Source: Bolinopsis microptera (Eukaryota; Ctenophora; Tentaculata; Lobata; Bolinopsidae). From it: a stretch of 60,000 bases of DNA. How positions within the stretch are numbered: position 1 is the first letter of the stretch; each line of letters starts with the position of its first letter. The notes under the pieces are model-generated. The model was given only the letters and a program-made list of their open reading frames with translations, was not told the origin of the DNA and did not search any database. The stretch is from the NCBI RefSeq assembly GCF_026151205.1, contig NC_087083.1:13268944-13328943 (forward strand). Reading direction: 5' to 3'. Below, piece after piece: positions 33,741-47,600 of the stretch. Made by a program: the position numbers and the translations under genes.

Positions 33741-34190
33741 ACACTTTTTTGAGTTGAATCCCCTTTCAGATGTGTGTGAAGGGTGTACATGTTAACTTCA
33801 AGGATCAGTATTTGTATCCTACTGGTATAGGCAACTTAACAGCACAGTGTAGTTATTTTGATGTCTCTCCTACTTAAAATACTGGAATGCTGTTCCTAAT
33901 ATCCTAATTGCTAACAAGACCGGATACAACTGAATTGGTTTCTCTAGTTGTCTAGATCCTTGAAAAATTCGTCTTGTACCCCATTATAAAGAAGATACCA
34001 CCAAAAAATTGAGCCCTTTACTAGGTTCAATGTGAATAAATAATTGATGTAGATGCACAATGTGTCTCTGAGAATATTTTTATTACACTTACCAGGAGTA
34101 TTGGTAAAAGAAAATTTAGCATAAATTTCACTGCAAATGTATAATCCTGTTGAATCAGAGTTTTAATTTAGGGGTTGTTCACATATTATG

Positions 34191-34271
34191 GGAGTGTTAT
34201 AAAGTTGTTGTACTCTATAAGTGTATATTCACCTACAAGCATAACTGCTTGGCGTGATGAGGTACATCTTT
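34191..34271. repeat. 81-bp target-site duplication, left copy
   Basis: Identical to 38,053-38,133 at every base (starts ggagtgttataaagttgttg, ends gatgaggtacatcttt). Confidence 0.9.
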
Positions 34272-37200
34272 GATTGGTCGAAGGTCTTTCAACAACACAG
34301 CATCATCACTTTCATAGTAGTCCCCGGCTTATGACGGGTTCATAGCGGTATTAAACATGTTTTTCTGGGCCCAAACATTCTACGCTCCTACTATGCTATT
34401 ACTGGTCTCTTGACTAACTCCCAATCATCTGTCCATATGGTATTGTTTCTGGACAAATAGATGGTATACGATGCCCTCAGGCTGATCTCAGCGATCTTCA
34501 TGCAGGCCTTCTTCTTCTCTTTGTTGTTTACGTTCAGGTGGTTCATAAAGGTTGGGAGGCTATAGTTGTAAATGCCTCGAGCTCCCACTTCTACTGTCTG
34601 GAGCTTGCAAGCCCATCCGTTGGCTTCTATCTCTTCTGTCAGCTGCTGATATCTCTTCATCTTTCGCTTCTCTTGATCAGCAAAGTTCTGCTCATTTCCA
34701 CAAGTCAGCTCCATTAGATAAACCTTCTTTGCTTTATCTGAATAGATCACTACATCAGGTCTTAGTGGTGTAGCTGCAATGTGCTGCGGGAAGTTCCTCT
34801 GTCTCTCATCCTCATCAAATATTATCTTCCAGTCGTTGGCATCTGAAAAGAAATATCTTTGGGTCTTATGATGAGTTGGGTCAGCTAAGGTAACCTTCTC
34901 GCGCTTATTGCCTGCCTTGTGAAAGACCGACGGTGCCCTCTTCGATTCCTTGGCGATGTCGGAATTAAACTCTTCAATCTGTGATGAAACAGTCTTCATG
35001 ATTTCACGTAGGACCTGATCATGGCGCCAGTTGAAACGTCCCTGTCTAAGTGCAACCTTGCAGAACGTCAGGATATGATTGAGTGTCCCTTGTTTGCTGC
35101 AGAGTTTACAGTTTCCTGAAACGGCTTTATTCCAAAGCTTTAGGTTGCTAGGTGTTGACGCAGTGTCATGAATAGCATTGACATGAAACTTTAACAGTTC
35201 CGGACTAAGTTGATAGATCAAGTTATTCCATGTGGTGTCAAATGTCATTGTATTTTCCCATGTGAGAAAGAGGTTTTGCCGCTTTTTGTCAAAAAGTGAA
35301 CAAATAAGTGTCTCTTCATCAAAGGTCCTCACCATGTTGGTTAGCAGTTTCCTCTCTGATGTGTCCTCATATCTTGTCCCATACCCGAGGCCAGTTGTAC
35401 CAACTGCAGGTTTTCCAACTAACTCTTGGAAGTAAAGTTGGCGCTGACGGTCTTTCAGCTCTTTGGGATAAGACCACATCTTCTGTGTGTCTGCAATAGC
35501 CTTATGGTTAGAGTACACTTTTTTGATGTAGGGGTCACTTGAGTTACAAAGTTGGTGTCCCTTAATAAGTTGAATGACTTTGTACTCAGTGCAGATGTTT
35601 TTCAGCTGCAATCCTTTCTGGTCTCTACTCCTGTAGAGGACGGTGGTGGTACAAGGATGCGCAATCCCTAGCCACTTCTTAAGGTATCTGTTACACAGTG
35701 CCTCAAGCTCTCTCACAAATGTGATGGGTAGGTTATAGACAGTAAACCCCCATGACATCTTACTAATGATGAGGTTGTTATACACCCACGCCTTCATTGG
35801 ACCGGTGATTTCATCATTAGACGTAGTTTCCAAAAGGTCCTCTAACTTCTTCTTAATCATGGACCGAATTTCCTTTACCTCAAGATCTACATACATGTAC
35901 ATTCCTAGGAACTTCATTGGTGCTTGGATAATGGACGGCACCTGTTGTTCGCTTAGTACAAACTCTGCATCATAGGTATTGTACTTTCCTCCAGTACACT
36001 TCATAGACATAGACAGGCACTTCGATGGTTTAGCCTTCATTTTCTTCGACCAGTCCAGGAACTCTTCTACTACCTTCAACATCTTCTTCATCTCCTTCTC
36101 GCTCTTCGACAACAGGGTTAGGTCATCAGCAAATGCTTTCTTTGAGGTCTTGCTATCACTGAAGCTTGGCTCATACCCAACTTGACTGCACAGTACAGCT
36201 AGAAGTTCCAGTAGGATGTTGAATACTATAAGGAACAGGATCACGGACAGTGGGTCTCCCTGGAACAGGCCTAGCTCATACCAGAATGTTCTGGATGTCC
36301 ATTTCCTGCACTTAACTAGGACACTGAGGCTTCCATAATACTCTATTATAAGCTTAATGAAGCTTTCAGGTAGGTGGTACCGGCGTAGGGCATAAATAAT
36401 AAGGCTGTGCGGGACTCTCCCATACGCATTCATAAGGTCAATCCAGATCACGTGGACTTGTCTTCTGTGGCTTTTAGCATCTTTAATCTCTTCAAGGAGG
36501 GCTTGAGTGTGTTCTAGGCCACCAGGGGTTTTCTTCATGAAACCTTTCTGTACTGAGGTGTCAATGAACAGATTTCGTGTCATGTGCTCAAGTACACGGT
36601 CTCCCCAGATGGCAAAGAACAGCTTCCCGCTACAGTTTTGGAGTGTGATGTTTCGGAACTTGCCAGGATCTTTTAGATCATCCGTTTAAGGAATTAATGT
36701 ACTCACTCCCACCTTCCACTGTGGGGGGACAACTCCTGTTTTCCAAATCCTGCATATCAGATGGTGTAGATGGTGACTGAAAGTTCGACACTTCTTGTAG
36801 ATCAGGTAGTTGACACCATTTGACCCAGGTGCTGACTTATTTCTCCTTGACTTAAGCTTTAGGTGGAATTCATCCCATGTGGGTGGCGCTGTACTGCAGA
36901 TCCAATTAGGTTTGTCAAGGTCTTTCAGTCCTGTGGGGTTTACATAGTCACGCTCTCGGTCATCATCTTTGTACTCCTTTTCAAAGAACTTAGATGCTTC
37001 TTCACTGTCGAACTCAGGCTCTTTATCTTTAGTCTCTTCCTTCGTGAGCAGTTTCTTACCATACTCATAAGGGTTTCTTCTAAAGAGTTTGGAGCTATTC
37101 TCTTTCATCTTTTTCCTTTCTTTCTTCTGGGCGGTCTTTCTTGCTTTGTTATGAAGTCGTACTAGTTTCAGGTAAGAAATCTTCTGTCTTTTAACCTGTT

Positions 37201-38052
37201 CATCATCATTCGAGTCACATACTCTCTTCCATTCCTTTCTACTCTCTTTCTTCATTTCCCTCAACTGTCTGCACTCAGCATCAAGTCTCGGTTTTTTCTT
37301 CGATGGTATAATGTTTGTTGAACCAACTTCGCATATCAACTCGAGGTAGTCATAGGTGGTGTTCTCAAGTAACTCCAAACCCTTACTAGGGTCGCTGTGT
37401 GTAGTGAACTGGAGACCAATTAGACCGAGGTCTTGATCAATCTTGTCCCACCTAATATCATTGGCCTTAGGTAGTTTTAATCGAGTTTTAATAACTACCG
37501 GTTCTGGTGGATCTGCGTGAGATCTAAAGTTTGCAGACGTAGACGTCCTCCATTTTGCACTGTGGTTTGTATCCTGGCTGGGTTCCGTCTCCGTGTTACC
37601 TCCTTCCTGACCGATAATGCCTACGGCATCCTCTTCCAGGCTCTTGTCCGGTGTCTGCTTACAAAATCTCGCGTGTTTCTTCACGTGCTTAAACCACCTT
37701 TTACACTTATCACACTGTTGGTCGTGTGTGACACTCCGTCCTGTGTTGTTTCCACTATCATCTTGCTGGCTATTAGTTGCTGTGGGTGAAATAGTAGCAG
37801 GGGAGCTGGGGTTCACACCCAAGGGACTTCCCAGTCATTTGTTTTCGTGAGGGTGCCCGACGTAGAAACGTCACCCTCAGTTAGAAGTCAGGTAGGCGCA
37901 GAGTGAGAGGGGAAGTCGTGTCACTCTACTGGCATAACCATCAAACCATACAACTTCCCTTTGACGAGTAAACGCCATATCTCCAAGGAGATTCCAATCC
38001 GTTAATCAATGTGAGGATAACCCTCCTCACTCGGGTCAATTTCCAATCATAA
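34272..38052 (-). mobile_element. RLE-type non-LTR retrotransposon (R2/NeSL/HERO group), nearly full length
   Basis: A 3.78-kb element in minus orientation: a 5'UTR of about 230 bp (37,823-38,052), one long frame (34,391-37,822) and a 3'UTR of about 120 bp. It is bracketed by perfect 81-bp direct repeats. The single-ORF architecture with N-terminal zinc finger, central reverse transcriptase and C-terminal restriction-like endonuclease defines the group. Which clade it belongs to cannot be settled by eye. Confidence 0.85.
34391..37822 (-). pseudogene. ORF of the RLE LINE: zinc finger, reverse transcriptase, restriction-like endonuclease; one nonsense codon
   Basis: The frame of 1,144 codons is uninterrupted except for one TAA at about 36,686-36,688, where TLIP*TDDLKDPGKFR suggests a Lys codon (AAA) changed to TAA. 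Read in order, it shows the zinc finger CDKCKRWFKHVKKHARFC, RT motif A (VIWIDLMNAYGRVPH), motif B (LFQGDPLSVILF), catalytic FADD, a CCHC knuckle CKLCSKQGTLNHILTFC, and the endonuclease core RPDVVIYSDKAKKVYLMELT. Such proteins nick DNA and prime reverse transcription at the nick. No ATG occurs before about residue 190. An in-frame TGA lies directly upstream of the frame, so initiation must be non-AUG or the 5' end is incomplete, a known ambiguity in R2-like elements. Confidence 0.85.
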
Positions 38053-38133
38053 GGAGTGTTATAAAGTTGTTGTACTCTATAAGTGTATATTCACCTACAA
38101 GCATAACTGCTTGGCGTGATGAGGTACATCTTT
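38053..38133. repeat. 81-bp target-site duplication, right copy
   Basis: Perfect partner of 34,191-34,271. Confidence 0.9.
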
Positions 38134-38641
38134 TACTACTTTTTTTATTTGAAAATTCAATTAATTATTATATATATAAATCAAGCGTTACATTTCAGCC
38201 ATGCAAAATTACAATGACATATTTTGATATACTAATTGATAAATGGAACTGCAATATAAGTTGCTTAATGTTTGGCCGGATGACAACTAACTAAAAGAGA
38301 AAAATAAACTTGATTACATAATAATTAATTCGGCTGAATCAACACATAGCAAGAGCCACATTAACGTTGGGGCCGTCTACCAAATTTGAATGACATACAA
38401 TAACAAAAAATCAAACATATCATAAATAATTATATATGGATTTTGTTCATTACAATTCCGTCACAACTGATAGAAGAAAAAAGAATAGGTCAAGCGGATA
38501 GGAAATTGGACGGCAGAATTGTAACCAACAAAAACACATTTCTGAGAATCATAAGACTGATGAGCTAGTCTGGCCAGACTGTACACACTTTATTTTCCAC
38601 TACATTGTAATCAATGCAGCAAAGAGATGATATATTAATGG
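38134..38641. promoter_or_regulatory. Upstream region of the BACE-like gene
   Basis: AT-rich, no coding sequence. The promoter or 5'UTR of the protease must lie in or near this segment. No TATA box or other element can be assigned with confidence. An out-of-frame ATG (38,638) overlaps the start codon region by 4 nt and opens an 18-codon upstream frame. Confidence 0.3.
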
Positions 38642-41600
38642 ATGGCAGTATCGCTCTCCCTCCTCTGTTTTCTACTAACTGTTCACATTGAGTCAGCCAT
38701 CAAACTTCCTCTACGAGGGAGTATTCAAGGTAACTACACTTGCATTCTATAATAATATGTCTCATTGGTTTGTGATTATATCGTTATTTAATTAGAAGTT
38801 CTGTGTTCCCCAAAAACAAAAGTATTTTGTAGAAATAATGCATTGAAAGCATGAACTCATATTTCATATTCAGTTTTGTAACATAATATAATGGGCACAC
38901 ATCGCCATTGTCATCTTAAACATTTATGTTCATACTCTCTAGAACTAAACATTGAATTACACAATAGATCCTGACAACAACAGGGTGTGGAAGAGAGAGA
39001 CAGATGTGCAGGTTACAGGGAGACCCGAACAAGGATACTTCATAGACATATTCCTAGGTCTTATACTAATTAATTAATTTTTATTAAGTTGATGAGGGGG
39101 TTGCGCGTCTTAGTTTGAAATACTCAAATTTTCGATTATGATATTGTGGTTTAAAAGTCTTTCCGCCAAATATTAGCTAAAATGACCATGTTCAAAAATT
39201 TTCAGAAATCAATTTTTATGTGATGCATGATGAGGTAAATTACCTCTAACTTACCTCTAACTTACTTATAATTCAGGAAGTCCTGCCCAGAAGTTTAGTG
39301 TAGTGGTCGACACTGGCAGCTCAAACTTTGCAATTGCGGGGTCTGCTGATGTGGGGATTGATAAATACTTCATCAGTGAACAGTAAGAATTTGTTAAGAT
39401 TTTCAGTTTTATTTAAAAATTCCAATTAAATTGGATGCTGGGGAGGAGTTGACATAAATGTTTTGACACGTGGAAGCAATTAGCTAATTAATTAATTAGC
39501 AATTAGCTGTCCAATCATGTTTGCCAATTTTTGTTGATCTACATAATCTTTAAATTTTTTGCTTATGCAGAACTGGAAAGAGATGTTTAGTTAGAGCATA
39601 GCCGAAACGACAATTGAATTCTATATTTAATTTTATAGTGAGTGGAGGCTCTCATATTGTCCTGAGTTATCACGATTTGCACGATGTTTTTTCCCTTTTA
39701 TTATCATGCATGATCGACCCACAGATCGACAGATCTACATACACAAGACGTAATACTAGGTCTAGGTGCACTGCATTGTCGTTAGTATTATAGCCCATTG
39801 TTGTTTGTGTGCCTGTGTAGAGCGACCTCAGCCAGATGTGATATTCCTGTGTAAATGAAGCATTGGATCTTCCCAGCTTAAAAAGAGCGTACGTCAAGTG
39901 AACTCTTGTTAGATGAAGGTGGCGATGTGAGAGTAATTATACGTACCGTGCAGTGGTTATTGTAAGGAAAGGACCATTATAAAATAGAAACTTCATAAAA
40001 GAAAAATTGTCTATGGGGTTGGACCTATTCATATTCAGTTATTCAGCTTAAAAGACGCATGAGATGTCTATTTAGCATGATACAGTCACGTGGTACAATC
40101 ATGTGGTACAATCAGTCAGCAGCTGTTCTAAGTGTCCAACATCTCGTGTTGTTATGGTAACAAGGAGAGAGACAGAGAGAAGTTATCGCGTTATTGCATG
40201 TTACCTCGAAATAAGGTGTGATAGTTCCCAACATGTATCATATATATATTCCACATTCAATACCATTAAACTATTTTCACAACTACTATTAAATACATTT
40301 ATTGAGGACGTTACAGTCCAGAAGGAATATATTTAATGTAGTTTGAGGAGTCCTCACGTCCGACGCGACAATGGCTTTTCTCTTGTCGCTAATATATACA
40401 GTACCATAATAAATACTATACTACAATACTATATAATATAGTAATATATATGTAATATATACCGTACTAATTTGTATATAATAATCAGTGTATGTGAGGT
40501 TAACAGGTGCACACAGCACAGCTTATATCTGTTTCTTTTGTGAGTACCACTAGATGAGGTGTGTAAGTAATACAGTGACATACACTATACAGTAACATAA
40601 AGTAAGTAATATAGGTATTCTTTTTTACATATATATGTAGTATTAATTACCCGTTACTTATGGTAAGTACAGGTAGAATATTATGAATGTGTAAAACTTA
40701 AGTCCAGTGTGAACAAGTAACTCCTGTACACACAGATTAATAGAAAATAGAAAAAGTTCGTTTTTTGACTACTTCTGTATTAGTTTCGAATATGAGTTTT
40801 GGTTTCGTATAGAATATATTATATAATAATATGGCTGCAAGATACAATTAACAATTTGCTCCTTCATAAAGATATTTGATACAATTTTCGACGTCCCCTA
40901 GCTTGATTCTGTGAGAACAGATGACCTGCGAGTGAAAATTTAGCTAACAAATTAAATAGAGGCGACTTATTACTTTAACAGGCAGGTTCTTTTTAAATTA
41001 TCATGATTCCTAAATGTCAGATCTGAATAAGGTTTATATATTATCCTTGATATCCATGCTGCAGTGAAATTCAAAGATCAATATCAAAGATCTGTATATA
41101 ATGCGTCTGCCATTATAGCCGTTTAACATTATTTAAATTCTATTATTCGCAGTGTGGTATTAATGAATAATGAACAGGTATAATGAATAATGAATAATGA
41201 ATAAATAATGAGTGTCTTAAATCAGTCCTCCATAATTCCATTCTTATTCCGTAATGATTTGGAGCTACATGCATAGATAACCCGTAAATTATTCTGATAT
41301 AATTATCTTACTTTGATATTAATTATACTGGTAATGCAAATGTGTAACACAGAACTCTAAATTTAACAAGTGGTGCTAATTTGAATCCCATGATAATCGG
41401 AAAATCAATGATCTAACATGACAAATGAAATTCTTATCGCATGAGTTTAACCATGAATAAGTACAGCCGTCTGATTATTGTAATGATTGCATTTATTGCC
41501 ACACTAAGATGCAATGTATAATCATGATGTTAATAGCGCTGACAGTGGCACCAGTAACCAGTGGCGCCAGTAACCAGTGGCGCCAGTAACCAGTGGCGCC

Positions 41601-44600
41601 AGTAACCAGTGGCGCCAGTAACCAGTGGTGCCAGTAACCAGTGGCGCCAGTTACCAGTTGTAGGTGAAATTAAGGAGGAAGTGGGAGGTTTCAGGGGTGC
41701 ACAACGACGACGCGCCGATTAATATTTACTTATCGAGATGGATGCTTACATATCGAGTTTCTAAATACAGTAAAACATCGCCTATCTGCATCATCTCCAA
41801 TTGTTTTATGGGTGGCTCTTGAAACTGAAATTATTCACATGACAGCTCTCATAATTTTAATAGCTTATTTTCCAATATTTCAGGTCTACTTCATTCAAAG
41901 GAAGTCCTGATAAAAGTATAAAAGTTCAGTACTTTAATGGCACTTGGCAGGGATACTTCGCTAGTGATATCTTTATGTTCTGTGAAACCTGTGAGTATTT
42001 CAATTTGTATAGTAAAACCCCGATTTACCGCAAACCCCGATTTACCGGAGCCATCTCCTTTCCCCAAATAGGGCTTAACATACACAATGCAATGTAAACA
42101 AAAAACCCCGATTTACTGCAAACCCCGATTTGATGATTCATCATAATATAAATGTATGTGTTGTGACACAACGTTACATTATGACAGCAAATTAGAAAGG
42201 ATCTAGATATCGACTAACGATTACTATTACTTTCAGCTTTTATACATGTATAAATTGTATATAAGCGTTAAACTAATTTAGCTTCATCGCGGTAGATATA
42301 TAATATGCAATATGCAATACATTGTACTGTTTACGACTTGCAGTATTCATCATCTTAAAAACGATAGATTCTTATATTCTTCTGATTAGTCCGATTAACT
42401 TTGCTATATCCCAATTAATAACTCTAAATTATCTCTAACTTACCTCTAACTTACCTCTAACTTACCTCTAACTTACCTCTAAATTACCTCTAACTTACCT
42501 CTAACTTACCTCTAACTTACCTCTAACTTACCTCTAACTTACCTCTAAATTACCTCTAACTTACCTCTAACTTATCTCTAACTTACCTCTAAATTATCTC
42601 TAACTTACCTCTAAATTACTTTTAACTTACCTCTAAATTACTTTTAACTTACCTCTAACTTACCTCTAACTTACCTCTAGATTACCTCTAACTTATCTCT
42701 AACTTATCTCTAACTTACCTCTAACTTATCTCTAACTTACCTCTAAATTACCTCTAACTTATCTCTAACTTACCTCTAACTTACCTCTAAATTACCTCTA
42801 ACTTACCTCTAACTTACCTCTAAATTACCTCTAACTTACCTCTAACTTACCTCTAACTTATCTCTAACTTACCTCTAACTTATCTCTAACTTACCTCTAA
42901 ATTACCTCTAACTTATCTCTAACTTACCTCTAACTTATCTCTAACTTACCTCTAACTTACCTCTAAATTACCTCTAACTAACCTCCCATTATCTCAGGTG
43001 GTAGTGGCAGTGTCGATGTCGCTCTGATAACATCTTCCTCCAACTTCTTTGTTTCGCCTACATTATGGCAGGGAATTCTGGGTCTCGGCTACAAAAGACT
43101 CATGCAGGTACCCGTTTACTAGGTATAAATACCTTATAAGTACCTTATAGGTGGTACCTTATAGGTGGTACCTTATAGGTGGTACCTTATAGGTACCTTA
43201 TAGGTGGTACCTTATAGGTACCTTATAGGTGGTACCTTATAGGTGGTACCTTATAGGTACCTTATAGGTGGTACCTTATAGGTACCTTATAGGTGGTACC
43301 TTATAGGCACCTTATAAGTACCTTATAAGTACCTTATAAGTACCTCATAACTCCTACATCTTATACCACCACTTCCCACAATCTACACAATACCTTTTAG
43401 CCATTTCCCCATTGCTTCACAGAAGAACACACTGTGTGTCCCGACACTGTTAAGTGTTACCCCTAAATCACACCCCTAAATTACACATTACTGTTACCCC
43501 TAAATTACACAGTAAACCACTTAGACAGGCCCAGTTACCAGGCCACGGCATACTTGTTATCCAGCCAAATGTGGTAACGAGGGGTTGAGAGTATTGTTCG
43601 ATACTCAGGGTATTTGAATAATTCAAACACACGTGTATGGGGACCTTGTTAGTACATAGTTACTGTGCTCGTTCACAGTTATACAGTTGCAAGCTACTCC
43701 CCATATAATCACGTGACTATATTTCAGCCTGAGCCGAGTACAGCTGATACCGTACTAGACAGTCTGTCTGCTAAAGGTGCAGTGAGCCAAGTGTTCAGTA
43801 TTGAGCTATGTGGACGAAGAGACCAGAACACTACAAAACTTGACGGGTTACTCGTTAGTAATTGTTGTACTTTTCTTACTGTTAAACCTTTTACCCTAGT
43901 ACGTCATGATGTCGTTTCTTTCTTTTATTCCATTGTTGTATTGTAAATGTACTATTTATATAAAAGTTTCAAATCAAATCTTTATCAAAAATCATCACGT
44001 ATTAGCAGTTATTTTTCCAGGGCTGTTTTTGGCAAAATTTCCTAATTATTTTAAGATGTGGCGAGAGACATCCAACGAGTATCTACTCTAAAAGGGAAAA
44101 TTGATTCCTTAGTTTTATCATGTTCTTGAAGTGATGACATAACTAATGAGAATGATTATAATATGATAATGATTTTAATGAACCATGAGAATTATAAAAC
44201 ATAACTGATCATGTATCCTTTAAAGGTAAGTACTATAGGTACATACTATAGGTACATACTAGGTACATACTATAGGTACATACTCTATAGGTACATACTA
44301 TAGGTACATACTATAGGTTCATACTGGGTACATACTATAGGTACATAATAGGTACATACTATAGGTACATACTATAGGTACATACTATAGGTTCATACTG
44401 GGTACATACTATAGGTACATACTAGGTACATACTAGGTACATGCTCCATATATTTTTGTAGCGACTCTACAGCTGACTATTGTAACTATTGTAACAGTGC
44501 CCCATTACAATAGTTAACTGCAGAGTGCACACTTAATGGCCCATTAAACCACAGAACGGTTAAAATGACCTGTAAATGACCTGTTAATTGCCACTTTCCC

Positions 44601-47600
44601 AATGGCCAAGTGACACCAAGTTCAATATAAGTGTACAGATTCGTAACCATACTGGAAACTTCTGGAATCTGGGGTTTATATAATAATAAGTTAAAATCGT
44701 TCTGATTGACTCGTTTATTATTATTGAATCTCATGATTTGATGTTTCTTTCATTCAAATTTCTGATTGTCTCTAAATATAATCAGTGAAGACAGATTCTA
44801 ATAGAAATAAAAAGCTGAATAATGTATCGACATTTCTAAGACTAAGTCATACTCATATACTCAATAAATGTATTTAATTGTAGTTGTGAAAACAGTTTAA
44901 AACTATCGTTCTGTAGCATTAAATATAGGTTCTGTAGCATTAAATATAGGAAAATTATGACCTTATAGTCTTCTGTAAAGGCTGCGATCACCTTCACATT
45001 ACAGCTTTGCAGCTTGCATGCCTAGTATTGGTATTTTCACCATATCGAGACTGAAAAGGTGTAGGAGAACACCTACTCCAAGATGGCATCTGATACATTA
45101 TTATTATTATAAAACAGGATCTTACAGACAAAAATGATTCATGAAAATACCCTAATGTGGTAAACTGTACCCTTGAAACAGATTTTCCCAACATCTGTTG
45201 CATGCAGATATATCTTTGATTTCGTTTAATTCATGCAATATATGATACGAATACAAATAATTTCAGGAATTAAATGCTACAGCAGATGAAAGTTACCAGT
45301 ACACAGATCTGGTTAGGGAGTGGTATTATCAGATAGAACTAACTGATCTCACTGTTAACGGAACTGCAATTGTTGAGGAGTGCTTTGAGGTACTAAATTA
45401 TTAAGATATTTGGATCTTAAAGTGCTGTTATTAAAGCTTAATTTATTGCTGTTATAAAATGTTGAAAAGACCTAAATATCTGCAATGCGCTAGAATCTAT
45501 ATAAAGTAAGAGTTTAGACCGATCATGCTACGTGTTAGTTTTAAATGATATGCAAATTTCAAGACGGGGCAGTGCCACAATATACCAAGAAAACACCCCC
45601 GAGTTGGACTTTCCGTTCCGTATCATGTTCCGCGGAACGATATTTGACGAAAGTCGATTATCTCGAGATCTGAATGATAGAATTTCTTTAAACTTTCCAG
45701 ATAGTTACATGGCTATAAGACGGATAATCAGAGCGAGTTTGGGCGAATTTCTATGTGCCAAACTTGAGATATGACTTCAAACACAAGAAAATATCTCAAA
45801 TTGGCGCGTTCTAGCGGAACGCAGGCATATATTTCGAGATCTAAATGATAGAATTTTTTAAACTTTCCAGATAGTTACATGGCTATAAGACGGATAATCA
45901 GAGCGAGTTTGGGCGAATTTCTATGTGCCAAACTTGAGATATGACTTCAAACACAGGAAAATATCTCAAATTGGCGCGTTCTAGCGGAACGCAGGCATAT
46001 ATTTCGAGATCTAAATGATAGAATTTCTTTAAACTTTCCAGATAGTTACATGGCTATAAGACGGATAATCAGAGCGAGTTTGGGCGAATTTCTATGTGCC
46101 AAACTTGAGATATGACTTCAAACACAAGAAAATATCTCAAATTGGAGCATTCTAGCGGAACGCAGGCATATATTTCGAGATCTGAATGATAGAATTTCTT
46201 TAAACTTTCCAGATAGTTACATGGCTATAAGACGGATAATCAGAGCGAGTTTGGGCGAATTTCTATGTGCCAAACTTGAGATATGACTTCAAACACAAGA
46301 AAATATCTCAAATTGGCGTCTTCTAGCGGAACGCAGGCATATATTTCGAGATCTGAATGATAGAATTTCTTTAAACTTTCCAGATAGTTACATGGCTATA
46401 AAACGGATAATCTGAGTGAGTTTGGGCGAGTTTCTATGTGCCAAACTTGAGATATGACTTCAAACACAAGAAAATATCTCAAATTGGCGCGTTCTAGCGG
46501 AACGCAGGCATATATTTCGAGATCTGAATGATAGAATTTCTTTAAACTTTCCAGATAGTTACATGGCTATAAGACGGATAATCAGAGCGAGTTTGGGCGA
46601 ATTTCTATGTGCCAAACTTGAGATATGACTTCAAACACAAGAAAATATCTCAAATTGGAGCATTCTAGCAGAACGCAGGCATATATTTCGAGATCTGAAT
46701 GATAGAATTTCTTTAAACTTTCCAGATAGTTACATAGCTATAAGACGGATGATCTGAGCGAGTTTGGGCGAATTTCTATGTGCCAAACTTGAGATATGAC
46801 TTCAAACACAGGAAAATATCTCAAATTGGCGCGTTCTAGCGGAACGCAGGCATATATTTCGAGATCTAAATGATAGAATTTCTTTAAACTTTCCAGATAG
46901 TTACATGGCTATAAGACGGATAATCAGAGCGAGTTTGGGCGAATTTCTATGTGCCAAACTTGAGATATGACTTCAAACACAAGAAAATATCTCAAATTGG
47001 AGCATTCTAGCAGAACGCAGGCATATATTTCGAGATCTGAATGATAGAATTTCTTTAAACTTTCCAGATAGTTACATAGCTATAAGACGGATGATCTGAG
47101 CGAGGTTGGGCGAATTTCTATGTGCCAAACTTGAGATATGACTTCAAACACATGAAAATATCTCAAATTGGCGCGTTCTAGCGGAACGCAGGCAAATATT
47201 TCGAGATCTGAATGATAGAATTTCTTTAAACTTTCCAGATTGTTACATGGCTATAAGACGGATAATCTGAGCGAGTTTGGGCGAATTTCTATGTGCCAAA
47301 CTTGAGATATGACTTCAAACACAAGAAAATATCTCAAATTGGCGCGTCCTCATCAGTCGTCCTCCTCCACCTCCTTCTCCTCCTTCTCCTCCTCCTCCTC
47401 ATCCTCCTTAGTCCTCCTCCTCCTCAGTCCTTCTCCTCCTCCTCTTCCCCCCCTGTCCCTCCTCCCCCTCATCCCATCCTCCTCCTCCTCCTCAGTCCTT
47501 ATTTTCCTCCTCAGTTCTAATCCTCGGTTCTCCTTATCCTCATCTTCCTCCTCCTTCTGGGTCCCCCTGAGTCCTCCTCCTCCTGAGTCCCCCTGAGTCC

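Noticed and set aside
45532-45774. 80-codon frame containing RDLNDRISLNFPDSYMAIRR
   Set aside because: The frame is the first unit of a 171-bp satellite. Each unit stops and the unit length does not keep a common frame of biological interest.
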